Both the position numbers and the translations under genes were made by a program. From NCBI GenBank assembly GCA_009602735.1, contig WELA01012345.1, forward strand, positions 10,559-55,558: a DNA stretch of 45,000 nucleotides, written 5' to 3'. A model generated the notes under the pieces. The model searched no databases and had not been told where the DNA came from. It was given only the letters and a program-made list of their open reading frames with translations. Positions within the stretch are counted from its first letter, which is position 1. Each line of letters begins with the position of its first letter. The DNA is from Mesotaenium endlicherianum. Its lineage: Eukaryota; Streptophyta; Zygnematophyceae; Zygnematales; Mesotaeniaceae. Shown here in pieces: positions 44,536 to 45,000 of this stretch.

Positions 44536-45000
44536 GTCCTGCTCAAAACTCCCCCTCTGCTCGCCTTAGGGGACCACACCAGTGGGCTTCCCTTCAACCA
44601 TGATGATGACATTGACATCCCTAAAGCCCACATATTCATCGTCTTTATAGCGGATCCGTTCAAAGATCCACGTCAAAGTCTAGCTGGCACTGCAGGTGAG
44701 CCAACTGACAGTCTGCTGCACATGACTCTCTGCCATGTGCGAGGTGTAAGGACCAAAAAGTCATGGAGGTCAAAAGTCATACAACATGGCCTTGGGGAGC
44801 TTCCGCCCTGGGGTTTTTTAAGAACTAGTCTAATCATGAGGTCAGAGACTTACTGCTGTCCCTTGATTACTTGTCCATCTACACCCAATTCTGTACCTGG
44901 TTACCAACTTCTACGAGTAATTCCATTTGGCACCAACAAAATTAAGCACTGTAAAGCATACTTCATGCAAATTTATAATACCTTCAGTTGTCCCCCAATG
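44536..45000. other. Upstream flank of the ZFC3H1-like gene with an exon-like block
   Basis: Probable 5' UTR and promoter region of the ZFC3H1-like gene. A block at about 44570-44696 is open on both strands and bounded by good splice signals. The rest (44700-45000) is AT-richer and shows no gene. Confidence 0.4.

Overview
The window is nuclear DNA from an intron-rich eukaryote of the green lineage. Four things support this: a plastid-type isoamylase, a plant-type J protein with a DnaJ-X region, a ZFC3H1-like protein with the plant domain order, and NAA50 and MAF1 proteins that read most like land-plant versions. One stretch (about 21.6-23.2 kb) is organellar: an intact, AT-rich, intron-less mitochondrial nad2 that resembles the streptophyte (bryophyte-like) protein. 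A streptophyte or early-diverging green alga is the best guess; the species cannot be named from the sequence.

Layout, left to right. (1) 479-2883, minus: NAA50, 3 exons. (2) 2.9-5.7 kb: gene-poor, with a GTACGCAA-type minisatellite followed by AT-rich DNA. (3) 5729-17732, minus: an 18-exon isoamylase (ISA3-like) gene spread over 12 kb, whose introns carry local tandem duplications. (4) 17.7-19.0 kb: shared upstream region of two divergent genes. (5) 19045-26502, plus: a DnaJ-X co-chaperone gene. Its middle exons are missing, and the mitochondrial nad2 segment lies where they should be. (6) 27722-30231, plus: MAF1, the RNA polymerase III repressor, 10 exons, with a degenerate tRNA-Ser(GCT)-like element in intron 5. 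(7) 30.2-33.6 kb: convergent intergenic DNA. (8) 33630-44535, minus: a very large ZFC3H1/Red1-like zinc-finger protein gene with extreme CAG/CTG and GCC repeats. (9) 44.5-45 kb: upstream DNA with an exon-like block open on both strands.

The genes are independent housekeeping functions (N-terminal acetylation, starch debranching, protein folding, Pol III control, nuclear RNA surveillance), not an operon or pathway. Exon models were built by hand from splice sites, reading phase and family conservation. For NAA50, isoamylase and MAF1 every junction keeps phase and the protein is complete. The most notable points are the nad2 segment inside the broken DnaJ-X gene, decayed copies of a catalytic exon inside an isoamylase intron, a GC-AG intron, 3' splice sites built on GTGCG repeats in place of pyrimidine tracts, and the tRNA-like element inside the gene for the Pol III repressor.
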